Below are positions 31,131 to 38,731 of a stretch of 49,435 nucleotides of DNA, one piece after another. How positions within the stretch are numbered: position 1 is the first letter of the stretch; each line of letters begins with the position of its first letter. Source of the stretch: Mycolicibacter sinensis (lineage in GTDB: Bacteria; Actinomycetota; Actinomycetes; Mycobacteriales; Mycobacteriaceae); assembly GCF_001667375.1 (NCBI RefSeq), contig NZ_LZIN01000087.1, forward strand, positions 1-49,435. The letters are read 5' to 3'. Made by a program: the position numbers and the translations under genes. The notes below the pieces were generated by a model. That model ran no database searches and was not told the DNA's origin. It was given only the letters and a program-made list of their open reading frames with translations.

Positions 31131-31609
31131 AACTCGACCTGGCACTGCGGGAGCTGCACCGCTCCGAAACGTCGCTGGCGCACCGGTTCCGCCGGGTCGG
31201 CGAGCGGCACAAGGCCGACCACGACGTCTTTCACCTGTGCGCCGATCTCGCGGTCTGGTCCGAGGACCACGTCGCCAAGCTCGCGCACACCGGGCGCAGC
31301 CGCGGTCTGCGCCCCACTGACTCGCCCCCGCGGCCGGGGCGGGTGTTGTCATCGTTGCGGGAGCTGACCAGCGTGCTGCTCGGCCGACGACCTGAACCGG
31401 GCCTTCTGCTGCTGGCCGATCTGCGCAGCCTGTACGTGCATGCCGCGGCGGTCTCGGTCAACTGGGAGCTGCTCGCCCAAGGCGCCCAGGCCGCCCGCGA
31501 CCAGGAACTGCTCGAGCTTGCCGCCCGGTGCCACCCCGAGACGTTACGGCAGATGGACTGGGCCAACACCATGCTCAAAGAACTTGCGCCACAAGTCCTG
31601 ACCTCGTGA
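31127..31609 (+). CDS. Helical, histidine-rich partner of the molybdopterin oxidoreductase
   Basis: A 160-residue, predicted all-helical protein with no membrane segment. The first half is rich in His/Glu/Asp at helical spacing (LHRSETSLAHRFRRVGERHK, DHDVFHLCADLA, WSEDHVAKLAHTG), which suggests a four-helix bundle or metal binding; no exact ferritin or hemerythrin motif is present. The GTG start overlaps the TGA of the molybdoenzyme gene, so it is made with it and may be its chaperone or small subunit. I do not recognise a named family. Confidence 0.7.
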   Translation: MKLDLALRELHRSETSLAHRFRRVGERHKADHDVFHLCADLAVWSEDHVAKLAHTGRSRGLRPTDSPPRPGRVLSSLRELTSVLLGRRPEPGLLLLADLRSLYVHAAAVSVNWELLAQGAQAARDQELLELAARCHPETLRQMDWANTMLKELAPQVLTS

Positions 31610-31612
31610 TCG

Positions 31613-31963
31613 CTAGCGGCGGAATGCGATGAGCAGAGCCAGCAGGTCAAGTGCCAATAAGCCCCAACCCATCAGCGGGACCACGAATCCGCGTCGCCGC
31701 CCGGCCGTGAAGAACGAGGCAAGGATGGTGAGCGCGGCGATGACGGGCGCACCGTAGTAGAGCACGCCGAAGACCGCTCCGCTCGGGCCCATATCGGGAC
31801 ACTCGGCGGTGCTGCAGGCGGCGGTGCTCATCACCGCGCCGGTGGCGAACACCATCACCAGCGCCGCTCCGGCGGCGGTCAGCAGGGCGGCCACCCAGTT
31901 GACCCACAGTCGAGCGCGGCGATTGTCGGTCTCGACCGGTACCGGCATCGGCTCTCCGGTCAC
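31613..31963 (-). CDS. Small membrane protein downstream of the PfpI gene
   Basis: A 116-residue protein with three to four hydrophobic helices (about 20-48, 66-87 and 94-114) and a short external loop containing two cysteines (AACSTAECPDMG). The GTG start at 31963 overlaps the stop of the PfpI gene (GTGA), so the two are coupled and share the SigF-type promoter at 32569-32594. No family recognised. Confidence 0.65.
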   Translation of the reverse strand: MTGEPMPVPVETDNRRARLWVNWVAALLTAAGAALVMVFATGAVMSTAACSTAECPDMGPSGAVFGVLYYGAPVIAALTILASFFTAGRRRGFVVPLMGWGLLALDLLALLIAFRR

Positions 31964-32529
31964 AACGCAACCTCCCGGGTCTGCAGCTCATGCACCAGCG
32001 CGTCGCAGAAGGCCGGCAGGTCGTCGGGCTTGCGGCTCGACAGCAGGATCGACGGTCCACCGTCGCAGCGCACCAACTGCTCGTCGACCCAGTCGCCGCC
32101 CGCATTGACGATGTCGGTGCGCAGGCTCGGCCACGACGTGATCCGCCGCCCGCCAAGAACTCCGGCTTCCACCAGCGTCCACGGCCCATGGCAGATGACG
32201 GCCACCGGCTTGCCGGCCTCGAAGAATTCCCGCACGAACGCGACCGCACGATCATCGGTGCGCAACTGGTCCGGGTTGGCCACCCCACCGGGCAGCACCA
32301 GCGCGTCGAAGTCGTCCGCCGAGACATCCTCGACCACCCGGTCCACGTCGAACTCGTCGGCGCGGTCCAGATGATTGAACGCCTGGATCTTGCCGGGCTT
32401 CGTCGATACCAGCACCGGTTCGGCCCCGGCTTCACCAACCGCCCGCCACGGCTCGGTCAGCTCGACCTGCTCGGTCCCCTCGGGCGCCACCAGAAACGCG
32501 ACCCGGCGGCCCCTTGCCGATTCGGACAT
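31960..32529 (-). CDS. DJ-1/PfpI-family protein
   Basis: A 189-residue class I glutamine amidotransferase-like protein. The nucleophile elbow is VICHGPW with catalytic Cys near residue 115; VLPGGVANPDQL and SWPSLRTDIVNAGGDWVDE follow the type 1 protease PfpI pattern. Such proteins act as glyoxalase III or deglycase-like stress enzymes; the precise activity is not determined by sequence. GGGGAGG lies 3 nt before ATG 32529. An exact SigF-type promoter lies 40 nt upstream. Confidence 0.88.
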   Translation of the reverse strand: MSESARGRRVAFLVAPEGTEQVELTEPWRAVGEAGAEPVLVSTKPGKIQAFNHLDRADEFDVDRVVEDVSADDFDALVLPGGVANPDQLRTDDRAVAFVREFFEAGKPVAVICHGPWTLVEAGVLGGRRITSWPSLRTDIVNAGGDWVDEQLVRCDGGPSILLSSRKPDDLPAFCDALVHELQTREVAL

Positions 32530-32568
32530 CGACCTCCCCTTTCGCCGAAACGTCGGACCTCTGCTGCC

Positions 32569-32594
32569 ATACCCGATGGCCCTACCGCACAAAC
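32569..32594 (-). promoter_or_regulatory. SigF-type promoter for the PfpI/membrane protein pair
   Basis: Minus strand GTTT (32594-32591), 16 nt, GGGTAT (32574-32569): exact consensus. Divergent from the possible plus-strand promoter at 32600-32625. Confidence 0.7.
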
Positions 32595-32599
32595 GGTCC

Positions 32600-32625
32600 G
32601 TGTAGCCGGCCGTCACCGGGGGTAC
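32600..32625 (+). promoter_or_regulatory. Possible SigF-like leaderless promoter for the lipoprotein gene
   Basis: Plus strand GTGT (32600-32603), 16 nt, GGGTAC (32620-32625), one -35 mismatch. The -10 ends 10 nt before ATG 32636 and no Shine-Dalgarno is present. Confidence 0.45.
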
Positions 32626-32635
32626 CCCGGCCATC

Positions 32636-33673
32636 ATGAGATGGCAGGGCTGGTGCAGCACGGCGGTCGCCGGCGTGCTGGCGAGTGCCGGCTGCTCAGC
32701 GCCGGGACAGCCCTTGCTCAGTGCGCCGGAAGCCGTTTCGGTGCAGGTGCAGACGCCGCTGCGCGATCCGGTGTGGTCGTATCGCACCGGGTCGCTCATC
32801 GCGCTCACCAACGACGGGCGGGTGGCGGCCATCGATCATGCCGCTGATCCCGATGCGGTCACCACCCGGTTGTCCGCGCCGTTGGGCGCCGGGCGCAACC
32901 TCCAGATCAGCCGCGCCGAACAAGCCACCGTGTTCGTCCCGCAGCCGGCCCGCAGCCGGGTCGCGGCGGTCGAGTTGAGCAGTTTGGAGCAGACCGGTGA
33001 GATCGACGCCGGGCCGGCGCCGGCCTACCTGTCCCAGGATTCGGGCATGCGGGTGCTGCTCGCGCTGTCCGCCGACGGGTCGACGGTGACCCCGGTCGAA
33101 GAGCACGGCCTGCGGAAGCTGCCGAGTGCCCAGGTGACCGCGGGCGCCGTCGGCATCCTCGATGGCGCCAACCGCGGGCGCGCCATCGAATACCACGTCT
33201 ACGGGCCGGGCGGAATCTCCTACTACAAAGGGCCGTCCTCACCGCCGGAGCACCGGGGCAGCTACGTCACGAAAGTCACCGCGGCCGCCGGAGACGGCAC
33301 CGCGGCGAGCCGGGCCTATCTGGCCGACGCCGACGGCGACACCCTGTACGTCGTCGAGTCCGCCCGCGGCGGGCACGGCTTGGAGGAGATCGGCCGCTAC
33401 CCGATGCCCTCGCCGATCCGCTACCTCGGCTCCGACGACACCCGCATCTATGCCGCCACCGACACCGGTGTGGCGGTCTTCGAGTCGGCTACCTTCACCG
33501 GCTTCTCCCAGGGCAGCATCCCGATGCTGCGCGTCCTCGACTACCGGGCCGGTCTACCGTCCGGGCCGGCCCGGTCCACCCCTTTGTCCGGCATGGCGAT
33601 CGGCCCCGACCGGGTGTATCTGACCCTGAAGGGCCAGCCGCTCGTGGTCAGCGTCGCCAAGCCGCGGCTCTGA
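32636..33673 (+). CDS. Lipoprotein with beta-propeller-like domain
   Basis: A 345-residue exported lipoprotein. The signal peptide ends in a lipobox (LASAGC, Cys near residue 20). The mature part has repeating beta-strand units such as GSLIALTNDGRVAAIDH, RAYLADADGDTLYVVES and RIYAATDTGVAVFES, ending TPLSGMAIGPDRVYLTLKG, typical of a 6-7-bladed propeller. No enzyme motif is visible; a binding or sensing role at the envelope is likely. The next gene follows 14 nt downstream. Confidence 0.8.
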   Translation: MRWQGWCSTAVAGVLASAGCSAPGQPLLSAPEAVSVQVQTPLRDPVWSYRTGSLIALTNDGRVAAIDHAADPDAVTTRLSAPLGAGRNLQISRAEQATVFVPQPARSRVAAVELSSLEQTGEIDAGPAPAYLSQDSGMRVLLALSADGSTVTPVEEHGLRKLPSAQVTAGAVGILDGANRGRAIEYHVYGPGGISYYKGPSSPPEHRGSYVTKVTAAAGDGTAASRAYLADADGDTLYVVESARGGHGLEEIGRYPMPSPIRYLGSDDTRIYAATDTGVAVFESATFTGFSQGSIPMLRVLDYRAGLPSGPARSTPLSGMAIGPDRVYLTLKGQPLVVSVAKPRL

Positions 33674-33687
33674 GAACGGAGGTTCCC

Positions 33688-33984
33688 GTGCCGGCGACCG
33701 ACCGCGTCAGCATCGACGACGATGTCGCGGTGCTTACCGAGCAAGTGCGCGCGTTGCGGGAGCTGGGGCAGCACGCGCAGGTCGACGACGTGCAGATCTA
33801 TGACCTGAGCATCCGGTGGGGCACCGCGCTCGCCGGCCGGCTGCGCCGGCTGGCGTACTACCACGGCCGCGGTGTGCTCGACGACGACGCCGAGCATCGC
33901 CTCGCCCAGGTCTGCGACGAGCTGCGCAGCGTGGCCGACCTGGTGGAGCGCTTCGACCTCGCCCGCCCCGACCTGCCTACTTAG
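33688..33984 (+). CDS. Small helical protein after the lipoprotein gene
   Basis: A 98-residue soluble protein, mostly helical and rich in charged residues (DDVAVLTEQVRALRELGQHA; LAGRLRRLAYYHGRG; LAQVCDELRSVADLVERFDL). It has heptad-like hydrophobic spacing and no metal or catalytic motif. GTG start at 33688, 8 nt after GGAGG. Probably cotranscribed with the lipoprotein. Its end overlaps the convergent zinc-ribbon gene by 8 nt. Confidence 0.65.
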   Translation: MPATDRVSIDDDVAVLTEQVRALRELGQHAQVDDVQIYDLSIRWGTALAGRLRRLAYYHGRGVLDDDAEHRLAQVCDELRSVADLVERFDLARPDLPT

Positions 33985-34246
33985 CCAGAAATTCCTGGTA
34001 GCGCAACCGGATCGCGGTTCTGGGCTGCGGGCACGACGGCTCGCGGCAGGTCAGCGCCACCAGGTAGGCGTCGTGGTCTTCGTCGAGGAACAGAAAACCC
34101 AGGTACAGCGCGTGGCCCACCGCGAAATCGGTTCCACCGCAGGCCGCACAGCGCCCGCCCCGGACCTCGACCAGTTCGGACACCCGATCGCGGGCGACGT
34201 CGTCGAGGTCGATCAGTTCCGGGCGAGACTCCGCGGTAGCAGTCAT
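33977..34246 (-). CDS. Small zinc-ribbon protein at the end of the redox operon
   Basis: An 89-residue protein with the metal pair CAAC near residues 33-36 and a second pair CREPSC near 69-74, fitting a zinc ribbon. The segment between (ALYLGFLFLDEDHDAYLVAL) forms beta strands. It starts 2 nt after the cytochrome b/Moco fusion gene ends, so it is the last gene of that operon, perhaps a maturation or cofactor-handling factor. Function unknown. Confidence 0.7.
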   Translation of the reverse strand: MTATAESRPELIDLDDVARDRVSELVEVRGGRCAACGGTDFAVGHALYLGFLFLDEDHDAYLVALTCREPSCPQPRTAIRLRYQEFLAK

Positions 34247-34248
34247 CG

Positions 34249-35736
34249 CTAGATCTCTCCGTCCATGCCGTAGTAGACGTTGTCTTCACGCCAGCCACCG
34301 CGGCCCTTGCCGATGTGGACGTAGTCGTCGACGAACTCGATCTGGTTGATCCACTTGGCCATCTTGAAACCCACCTGCGTCTCGGCCCGCAGCCGAAGTG
34401 GCGCGCCGTGCTGGATCGGCAGCGGCTTGCCGTTCATCGCGTAGGCCAGCAGCATTTGCGGTTTGTGGGCCAGTTTCAGGTCGAATACTTCGTAGAACTG
34501 CCCACCGCCGTCTGCGCTCGGCTCGTCGGTGGTGTTGTTCTGCATGCTCATAAAGCAGACGTAGCGCGCCTGCGGCAGCGGCCGCACCAGGTCCACCAAG
34601 GTGCCCAGCGGTACTCCGGTCCATTCGCCGATAGACGTCCAGCCCTGCACACAGTTGTGCAGCACCCGCTGAGTGTGCGGTTCGCTCAGGGCGCGCAGCT
34701 CGTCCAGATCCAGTGTCACCGGTTGCTCCACCAGTCCTCCGACCCGCAGGCGCCAGTCGACGAAGTCGTGCACCGCCATCACCTTGTAGTGCTCCGCGGT
34801 GGGCGGCTTGCCGTTGACCCGGTGCTGCGGCGAGAGCATGTGCGCCGGATAATCCTGCCGAGAGTTCAACCGGCGCAGCAGGCCTTTGCGGGGCACGCTG
34901 ATCACCGCGCCGAGCACCCCGCGCACCGATGCCGGGCTGCGTTGACTCCACACCGTCGCCGCGACGTGCACGGCGACGATCACCGCGATGATGACCAGCG
35001 ACGACGCGGTCGCCCAGTACACGTTGCGGACCGTCCCGAAGATCATCAAGGCCGTGAGGCGGCCCCAGCCCCAGAAGAACAGCATCGACAGGTGGATCGC
35101 GATGAACACCACGAACGCCAGCAGCCCGAGGAAATGCAGGCTGCGAGCGGCCTGCCGGCCACCGAACATCCGGACATACCAGGGAAAGCGGGCCGCGATC
35201 GCCGGTGACTGCGCGGCGCCGGTGAGGATCTGGAACGGCGCCAGGATAAAGATCACCCCGGCGTAGGTCAGCTTCTGGATGGCATCGAGCGGTTCACCCG
35301 GCAGCAGCGGCGGCAGGTTGAAACTGAGGTAGGTGACGATGTCGTTCCAGGCCTCGGAGAAGATCGACCAGGAGTACGGCCAGTAGCGGTGCCACTGCCC
35401 GGTGGCGAAAAGCAGGATGTAGTAGGACAATCCGACCATCATCCAACCGATGACGGCGCCGAAGTGCCAATGCCGGCCGATACCCAGCTGGGAGCGGCCC
35501 GGCAGTGCGATCAGCGGGTGGTAATCCTCTTCCTCATCCAGGGTGTCGTAGAGCTTGTCGGTGGTCATCACCTTGCGGGTGAACCGGGCCCACTCCGTGC
35601 CGGGCGCGCTGTCGTCGTGCCAATAAAGCTTCGCGTGGGTGGACAAGATCTCGAAGCCGCTGCGCAACAACAGCGTCAGGAACAACACATTGAGCCAGTG
35701 GTCGATGCGCAGCCAGAGCGGAAAGTCGAGGGCCAT
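34249..35736 (-). CDS. Cytochrome b/sulfite-oxidase-type molybdoprotein fusion
   Basis: A 495-residue fusion. Residues ~1-265 form a di-haem b-type membrane domain of the Ni-hydrogenase/YedZ kind (RIDHWLNVLFLTLLLRSGFE; RHWHFGAVIGWMMVG; ARSLHFLGLLAFVVFIAIHL) with candidate haem-ligand histidines. Residues ~300-495 form a sulfite-oxidase-type Moco domain: HDFVDWRLRVGGLV, the Moco cysteine in VLHNCVQGWTSIGEWTGVP, and GAPLRLRAETQVGFKMAKW. It resembles an MsrP/MsrQ pair joined in one chain, membrane half first. The ATG overlaps the upstream stop (TGATG). Electron donor and substrate are unknown; methionine-sulfoxide or sulfite chemistry is possible. Confidence 0.85.
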   Translation of the reverse strand: MALDFPLWLRIDHWLNVLFLTLLLRSGFEILSTHAKLYWHDDSAPGTEWARFTRKVMTTDKLYDTLDEEEDYHPLIALPGRSQLGIGRHWHFGAVIGWMMVGLSYYILLFATGQWHRYWPYSWSIFSEAWNDIVTYLSFNLPPLLPGEPLDAIQKLTYAGVIFILAPFQILTGAAQSPAIAARFPWYVRMFGGRQAARSLHFLGLLAFVVFIAIHLSMLFFWGWGRLTALMIFGTVRNVYWATASSLVIIAVIVAVHVAATVWSQRSPASVRGVLGAVISVPRKGLLRRLNSRQDYPAHMLSPQHRVNGKPPTAEHYKVMAVHDFVDWRLRVGGLVEQPVTLDLDELRALSEPHTQRVLHNCVQGWTSIGEWTGVPLGTLVDLVRPLPQARYVCFMSMQNNTTDEPSADGGGQFYEVFDLKLAHKPQMLLAYAMNGKPLPIQHGAPLRLRAETQVGFKMAKWINQIEFVDDYVHIGKGRGGWREDNVYYGMDGEI

Positions 35737-36164
35737 CAGTCCCTCCAGTCCCTGCGCTGCCCGAACGCCACATTAATCCCCATCAGCACCGTCAGGTACA
35801 GCCCGAGAAAGCCTGCCGCGCAAACCAGCGCGAGACTGCCCGGCGCCAGATCCCACCGCCCGGTCAGCGCCGGAAGGCCCGGCAGGCTCACCCACCGGCT
35901 GATCAGATAGCCGATCCCGAAAGCCGTGCAGATGACGCTGCCGGCAAGCCAGCCCAGCCGCGGCACGACGTCGTCGACGTCGATCCAGGTGACGGCCGCC
36001 GCAACGACGCAACCGATCATCACCGCGACGCAGTACACCCGGAAATAGCCGGGCGCACCGGCGGCCGTCGCCAGCAGATAGCCGTGCGTCGCCGCCAGAC
36101 CCAGCAGCGCAAGATCGGCGAGCAGGGTGACCGTGCGCGGCAGATTGAACGCGATAGGAATCAC
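35736..36164 (-). CDS. Four-helix membrane protein of the redox operon
   Basis: A 142-residue protein with about four transmembrane helices (roughly 10-28, 37-54, 65-87 and 110-132) and short loops. Start GTG 36164 overlaps the stop of the DUF2231-Rieske gene (GTGA), and its stop overlaps the start of the cytochrome b/Moco gene. It is probably a membrane subunit linking the two. No family is recognised; few conserved-looking histidines, so haem binding is not supported. Confidence 0.7.
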   Translation of the reverse strand: MIPIAFNLPRTVTLLADLALLGLAATHGYLLATAAGAPGYFRVYCVAVMIGCVVAAAVTWIDVDDVVPRLGWLAGSVICTAFGIGYLISRWVSLPGLPALTGRWDLAPGSLALVCAAGFLGLYLTVLMGINVAFGQRRDWRD

Positions 36165-37036
36165 GGGTGCCTGCGCACCTCGATCCGGCCGTCGACGTCG
36201 CGGCATTGCAGAGCCGGCTGGGCACCGGTCGCCGGCCCGCGCAGCAACGCTCCGTCGCGGATGTCGAACCGTGAGCCGTGGCACGAGCACGTCACCACGG
36301 TGCCGTCGAGTTGTCCCTCGCTCAGCAGGCAGCCGCGGTGCCCGCACCGGTCATGGATGGCGAAGACGTTTCCCTCGACGCGGACCAGTAGCACCGGCGT
36401 GCCATCGGCATCGGCCGAATGCAGTTGCCGCTCGGCCAGTTCGGCGCCCGTGAGCACCAGCGTCCAGTCCTCGGGCCCCGGATCGAACACCGTCTGGTTG
36501 ACTCCGACCCCCCGGGAGTAGGCCAGGTGGCCGCCGAGATAACCGCCCGTACTCAAGGCGGCGGCGCCACCGAGTCCGAGCAGCGCCGCGCGGAGCCGCC
36601 GGCCGCGCATCCGGTTGACCAACGACGCGCAGTACATCAGCAGCGCGGCGGAGTTGGCGCCGGCGTGCACCAGACCGACCCGGCGGGACGCTTCGTCGGA
36701 CAACTCGGTGTCAGCCCAGTCGCTGATGCCGGTGAGGGCCGTCGGGGCGAACGCGGCGATACCCACCGCGGTCAGCCGGTTGGCCGCTGTCGCGCCGGTT
36801 CGCGGCGCCAGCAGGTCCAGCAGCAAAGCCGACAGGAATGACCCGATCACCACGTCGGTCAGCGGTGGATGTGCCGGGTGCCCGAGACCGGTGCCGCTGA
36901 TGACGTCTTTGAGCCTGCCCTGGCCGGTCAGCACGCGCACCTTGGCGGCAATCGTCTTCGCCGGACCGTCGAGGGCGCCGGCTTGCTCCAGCATCTTGGT
37001 CAGCCGCCGTTCGGGCGCGGTGGTGGTCGACGTCAT
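36161..37036 (-). CDS. DUF2231 membrane protein fused to a Rieske [2Fe-2S] domain
   Basis: A 291-residue fusion. The N-terminal ~170 residues are a DUF2231-type four-helix membrane domain (GLGHPAHPPLTDVVIGSFLS; GISDWADTELSDEASRRVG; LVHAGANSAALLMY). The C-terminal ~100 residues are a Rieske domain with C-x-H (CGHRGCLL) and C-x2-H (CSCHGSRFD) ligands. It should pass electrons at the membrane, probably to or from the cytochrome b/Moco fusion encoded downstream. GGAGGTGCCC precedes ATG 37036. Overlaps the next gene by GTGA. Confidence 0.85.
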   Translation of the reverse strand: MTSTTTAPERRLTKMLEQAGALDGPAKTIAAKVRVLTGQGRLKDVISGTGLGHPAHPPLTDVVIGSFLSALLLDLLAPRTGATAANRLTAVGIAAFAPTALTGISDWADTELSDEASRRVGLVHAGANSAALLMYCASLVNRMRGRRLRAALLGLGGAAALSTGGYLGGHLAYSRGVGVNQTVFDPGPEDWTLVLTGAELAERQLHSADADGTPVLLVRVEGNVFAIHDRCGHRGCLLSEGQLDGTVVTCSCHGSRFDIRDGALLRGPATGAQPALQCRDVDGRIEVRRHP

Positions 37037-37062
37037 GGGCACCTCCGGGTCCTGAAGGGACG

Positions 37063-37599
37063 TCACTGCTGGGCGATCTGCTGAGCTTTCGCGTAGGCCA
37101 AGTGCAGGAAATCCGCGCCGGCCAGCGCGGTAAAGCTGCCGGCGACCAGCCGGGTCAGCCGGGGCGCGAACACCAGGCCGGCGGTGAATGCGGTCACCGC
37201 CCACATGTCCAGGCAGAACGGACACGTCAACAGCTCCCCCAGGCTATGGCGCAGCTGGTTCGACTGGCGGGTCTCCTCCATCACCTCGGCCGGGCCGCCG
37301 GTTCCCTGGTAGCGCGCGAACGGCGCCCGCAGCGGACTGGTCACCGCGTCCTTGGTCAGCGTGCGGGACAGTTTGTGAGCTCCCACGGTCACCGTCAGCA
37401 GGTCGCCGGCCGCCCAGCGCTGCGGCAGCCGGCGGCCGGTGGCCGCGGCGGCCACGGTAACCGCCGCGACCAACCCGCCGTACACCAGCAGCACCATCGC
37501 GTATCCCCCCAGCGGCCGCGGGTTGTCGCCGCGGTACGCGTCGGCTTCCCGCTTGGCCGCATCGGCGATGGTGTTACCGGCTTCGGTCGATTGAGACAT
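37063..37599 (-). CDS. DUF1360-family membrane protein
   Basis: A 178-residue protein with helices at about 35-52, 120-140 and near the C-terminus. The family signature CPFCLDMWAV lies near residues 123-132 and is preceded by QLRHSLGELLT, as in DUF1360 proteins. Function is unknown. It lies 26 nt before the Rieske gene and 6 nt after the hemophore gene, all on the minus strand. Confidence 0.8.
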   Translation of the reverse strand: MSQSTEAGNTIADAAKREADAYRGDNPRPLGGYAMVLLVYGGLVAAVTVAAAATGRRLPQRWAAGDLLTVTVGAHKLSRTLTKDAVTSPLRAPFARYQGTGGPAEVMEETRQSNQLRHSLGELLTCPFCLDMWAVTAFTAGLVFAPRLTRLVAGSFTALAGADFLHLAYAKAQQIAQQ

Positions 37600-37605
37600 C
37601 GCGTA

Positions 37606-37941
37606 TTAGTACTTGTCGCAGGTCTTCGCGATGGGCCCGACCATGTTGACGAACTGCGCCGCCTCGGGAACGCCTTGAGCCTGCTGCAGCATCTCCTCGC
37701 GCTGCGGCGCCGGTGAGGCGAGGAAGTTCTGCAGGAACGACTTCGCCATCGGGGTCGCCTCGAATTGCGCTGCGGTCTCCGGTGATTGCGCATTCATCGC
37801 CGCCACCACCTGGGAGTAGCTGCAGGTGGTGTTGACCGCTGGGTCCTGGCCCGGGTCCGCCGCCGCGGCACCGGCCGCCGACAAAGCCACCGCCACGCCG
37901 CCGGCAGCGACAGCAAGCCGGGCCAAACACGTTGTCATCAT
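37606..37941 (-). CDS. Secreted hemophore-related protein (Rv0203-like)
   Basis: A 111-residue exported protein. The signal peptide (~1-28) ends AAGAAAADP. The mature domain has the family pattern CSYSQVVAAMNAQSPETAAQ, SFLQNFLASPAPQREEML and a C-terminal TCDKY, with two cysteines that can pair. M. tuberculosis Rv0203 binds haem outside the membrane; retention of that activity is inference. ATG 37941 has GGGGAG 6 nt upstream. It is the first gene of the minus-strand run ending in the zinc-ribbon gene. No SigF-type box lies upstream; TAGCTT in the 118-nt gap could be a housekeeping -10. Confidence 0.8.
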   Translation of the reverse strand: MMTTCLARLAVAAGGVAVALSAAGAAAADPGQDPAVNTTCSYSQVVAAMNAQSPETAAQFEATPMAKSFLQNFLASPAPQREEMLQQAQGVPEAAQFVNMVGPIAKTCDKY

Positions 37942-38020
37942 AGATTTCTCCCCTTCGACTTCCGTGCCGTCGGCGACGGTACCGACGTAGGCTTGCCGTT
38001 TTCGCACAAGCTAAACCACG

Positions 38021-38046
38021 GTTTGCCGAGAAGCGGTTGTGGGTAT
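38021..38046 (+). promoter_or_regulatory. SigF-type promoter for the cutinase/GH15 pair
   Basis: Plus strand GTTT (38021-38024), 16 nt, GGGTAT (38041-38046): exact consensus. Transcription would begin near 38053-38060, which rules out the upstream GTG at 38039 as start for mRNA from this promoter. Confidence 0.7.
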
Positions 38047-38059
38047 CGGACGCATTGCT

Positions 38060-38731
38060 GTGATTACTCGGATACTCGCCGCGGCCGGCCTCGCGGGGGG
38101 CACGCTGCTGTCGTTGCCCGCCGCGGACGCCGACGCCTTCGACTGCCCCGACATCGAAGTGGTCTTCGCCCGCGGCACCGCCGAACCGCCCGGAGTGGGG
38201 TGGATGGGTCAGCAGTTCATCGACGCACTGCGGTGGCAGGTCGGTGGCCGCCCCGTCGGGGTCTACCCGGTCAATTTCCCGGCCGTGCCCGAATTCGGCC
38301 CGACCATCGCCGGGGTCGCGGACGCCGCCGGCCACGTCACCGACATGGCGGCGGGCTGCCCGCAGACCGCATTGGTGCTCGGCGGGTATTCCCGGGGCGC
38401 GGCGCTCATCGGCTACCTCACCGAACCCGCGCCTCCCGCCGACGGGTTCCCGCCCCCGTTGTCGCCCGACGCGGCCGCCCGGGTCGCCGCCGTCGCGTTG
38501 CTCGGCAGACCGTCCACGGCGTTCCTGAACTCGCTGGGCGCTCCGGCGCTGGCGATCGGGCCCGACTTTGCCGCCAGGACGATCGATCTGTGCGCGCCCG
38601 GCGACCCGGTCTGCTCGCCGGGCGCCGACGGCGCCGCGCACGCGGCGTACGCGGCCAACGGCATGACAGCACTGGCAGCGGATTTCGCCGTGCAGCGTCT
38701 CGCACCACCCGAGCCGGAGCCGCTGACGTGA
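38060..38731 (+). CDS. Secreted cutinase-family serine esterase
   Basis: A 223-residue exported hydrolase. From GTG 38060 the protein begins (V)ITRILAAAGLAGGTLLSLP, a good signal peptide cleaved near ADADAF. The catalytic set is Ser in GGYSRGAAL, Asp in CAPGDPVCSPG and His in GAAHAAY. GTG 38060 is preferred over in-frame GTG 38039 because the SigF-type -10 (38041-38046) lies between them, giving a 13-nt leader at most. It overlaps the GH15 gene by GTGA. This is a second cutinase, clearly different from the one at 24617-25324. Confidence 0.85.
   Translation: MITRILAAAGLAGGTLLSLPAADADAFDCPDIEVVFARGTAEPPGVGWMGQQFIDALRWQVGGRPVGVYPVNFPAVPEFGPTIAGVADAAGHVTDMAAGCPQTALVLGGYSRGAALIGYLTEPAPPADGFPPPLSPDAAARVAAVALLGRPSTAFLNSLGAPALAIGPDFAARTIDLCAPGDPVCSPGADGAAHAAYAANGMTALAADFAVQRLAPPEPEPLT

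Noticed and set aside
37786..38727. A long open frame upstream of and continuous with the GH15 gene (about 900 codons in total)
   Set aside because: It runs through the hemophore and cutinase genes in a different frame or strand and reads as Arg/Gly-rich low-complexity sequence; the GH15 family starts at GTG 38728, overlapping the cutinase stop.
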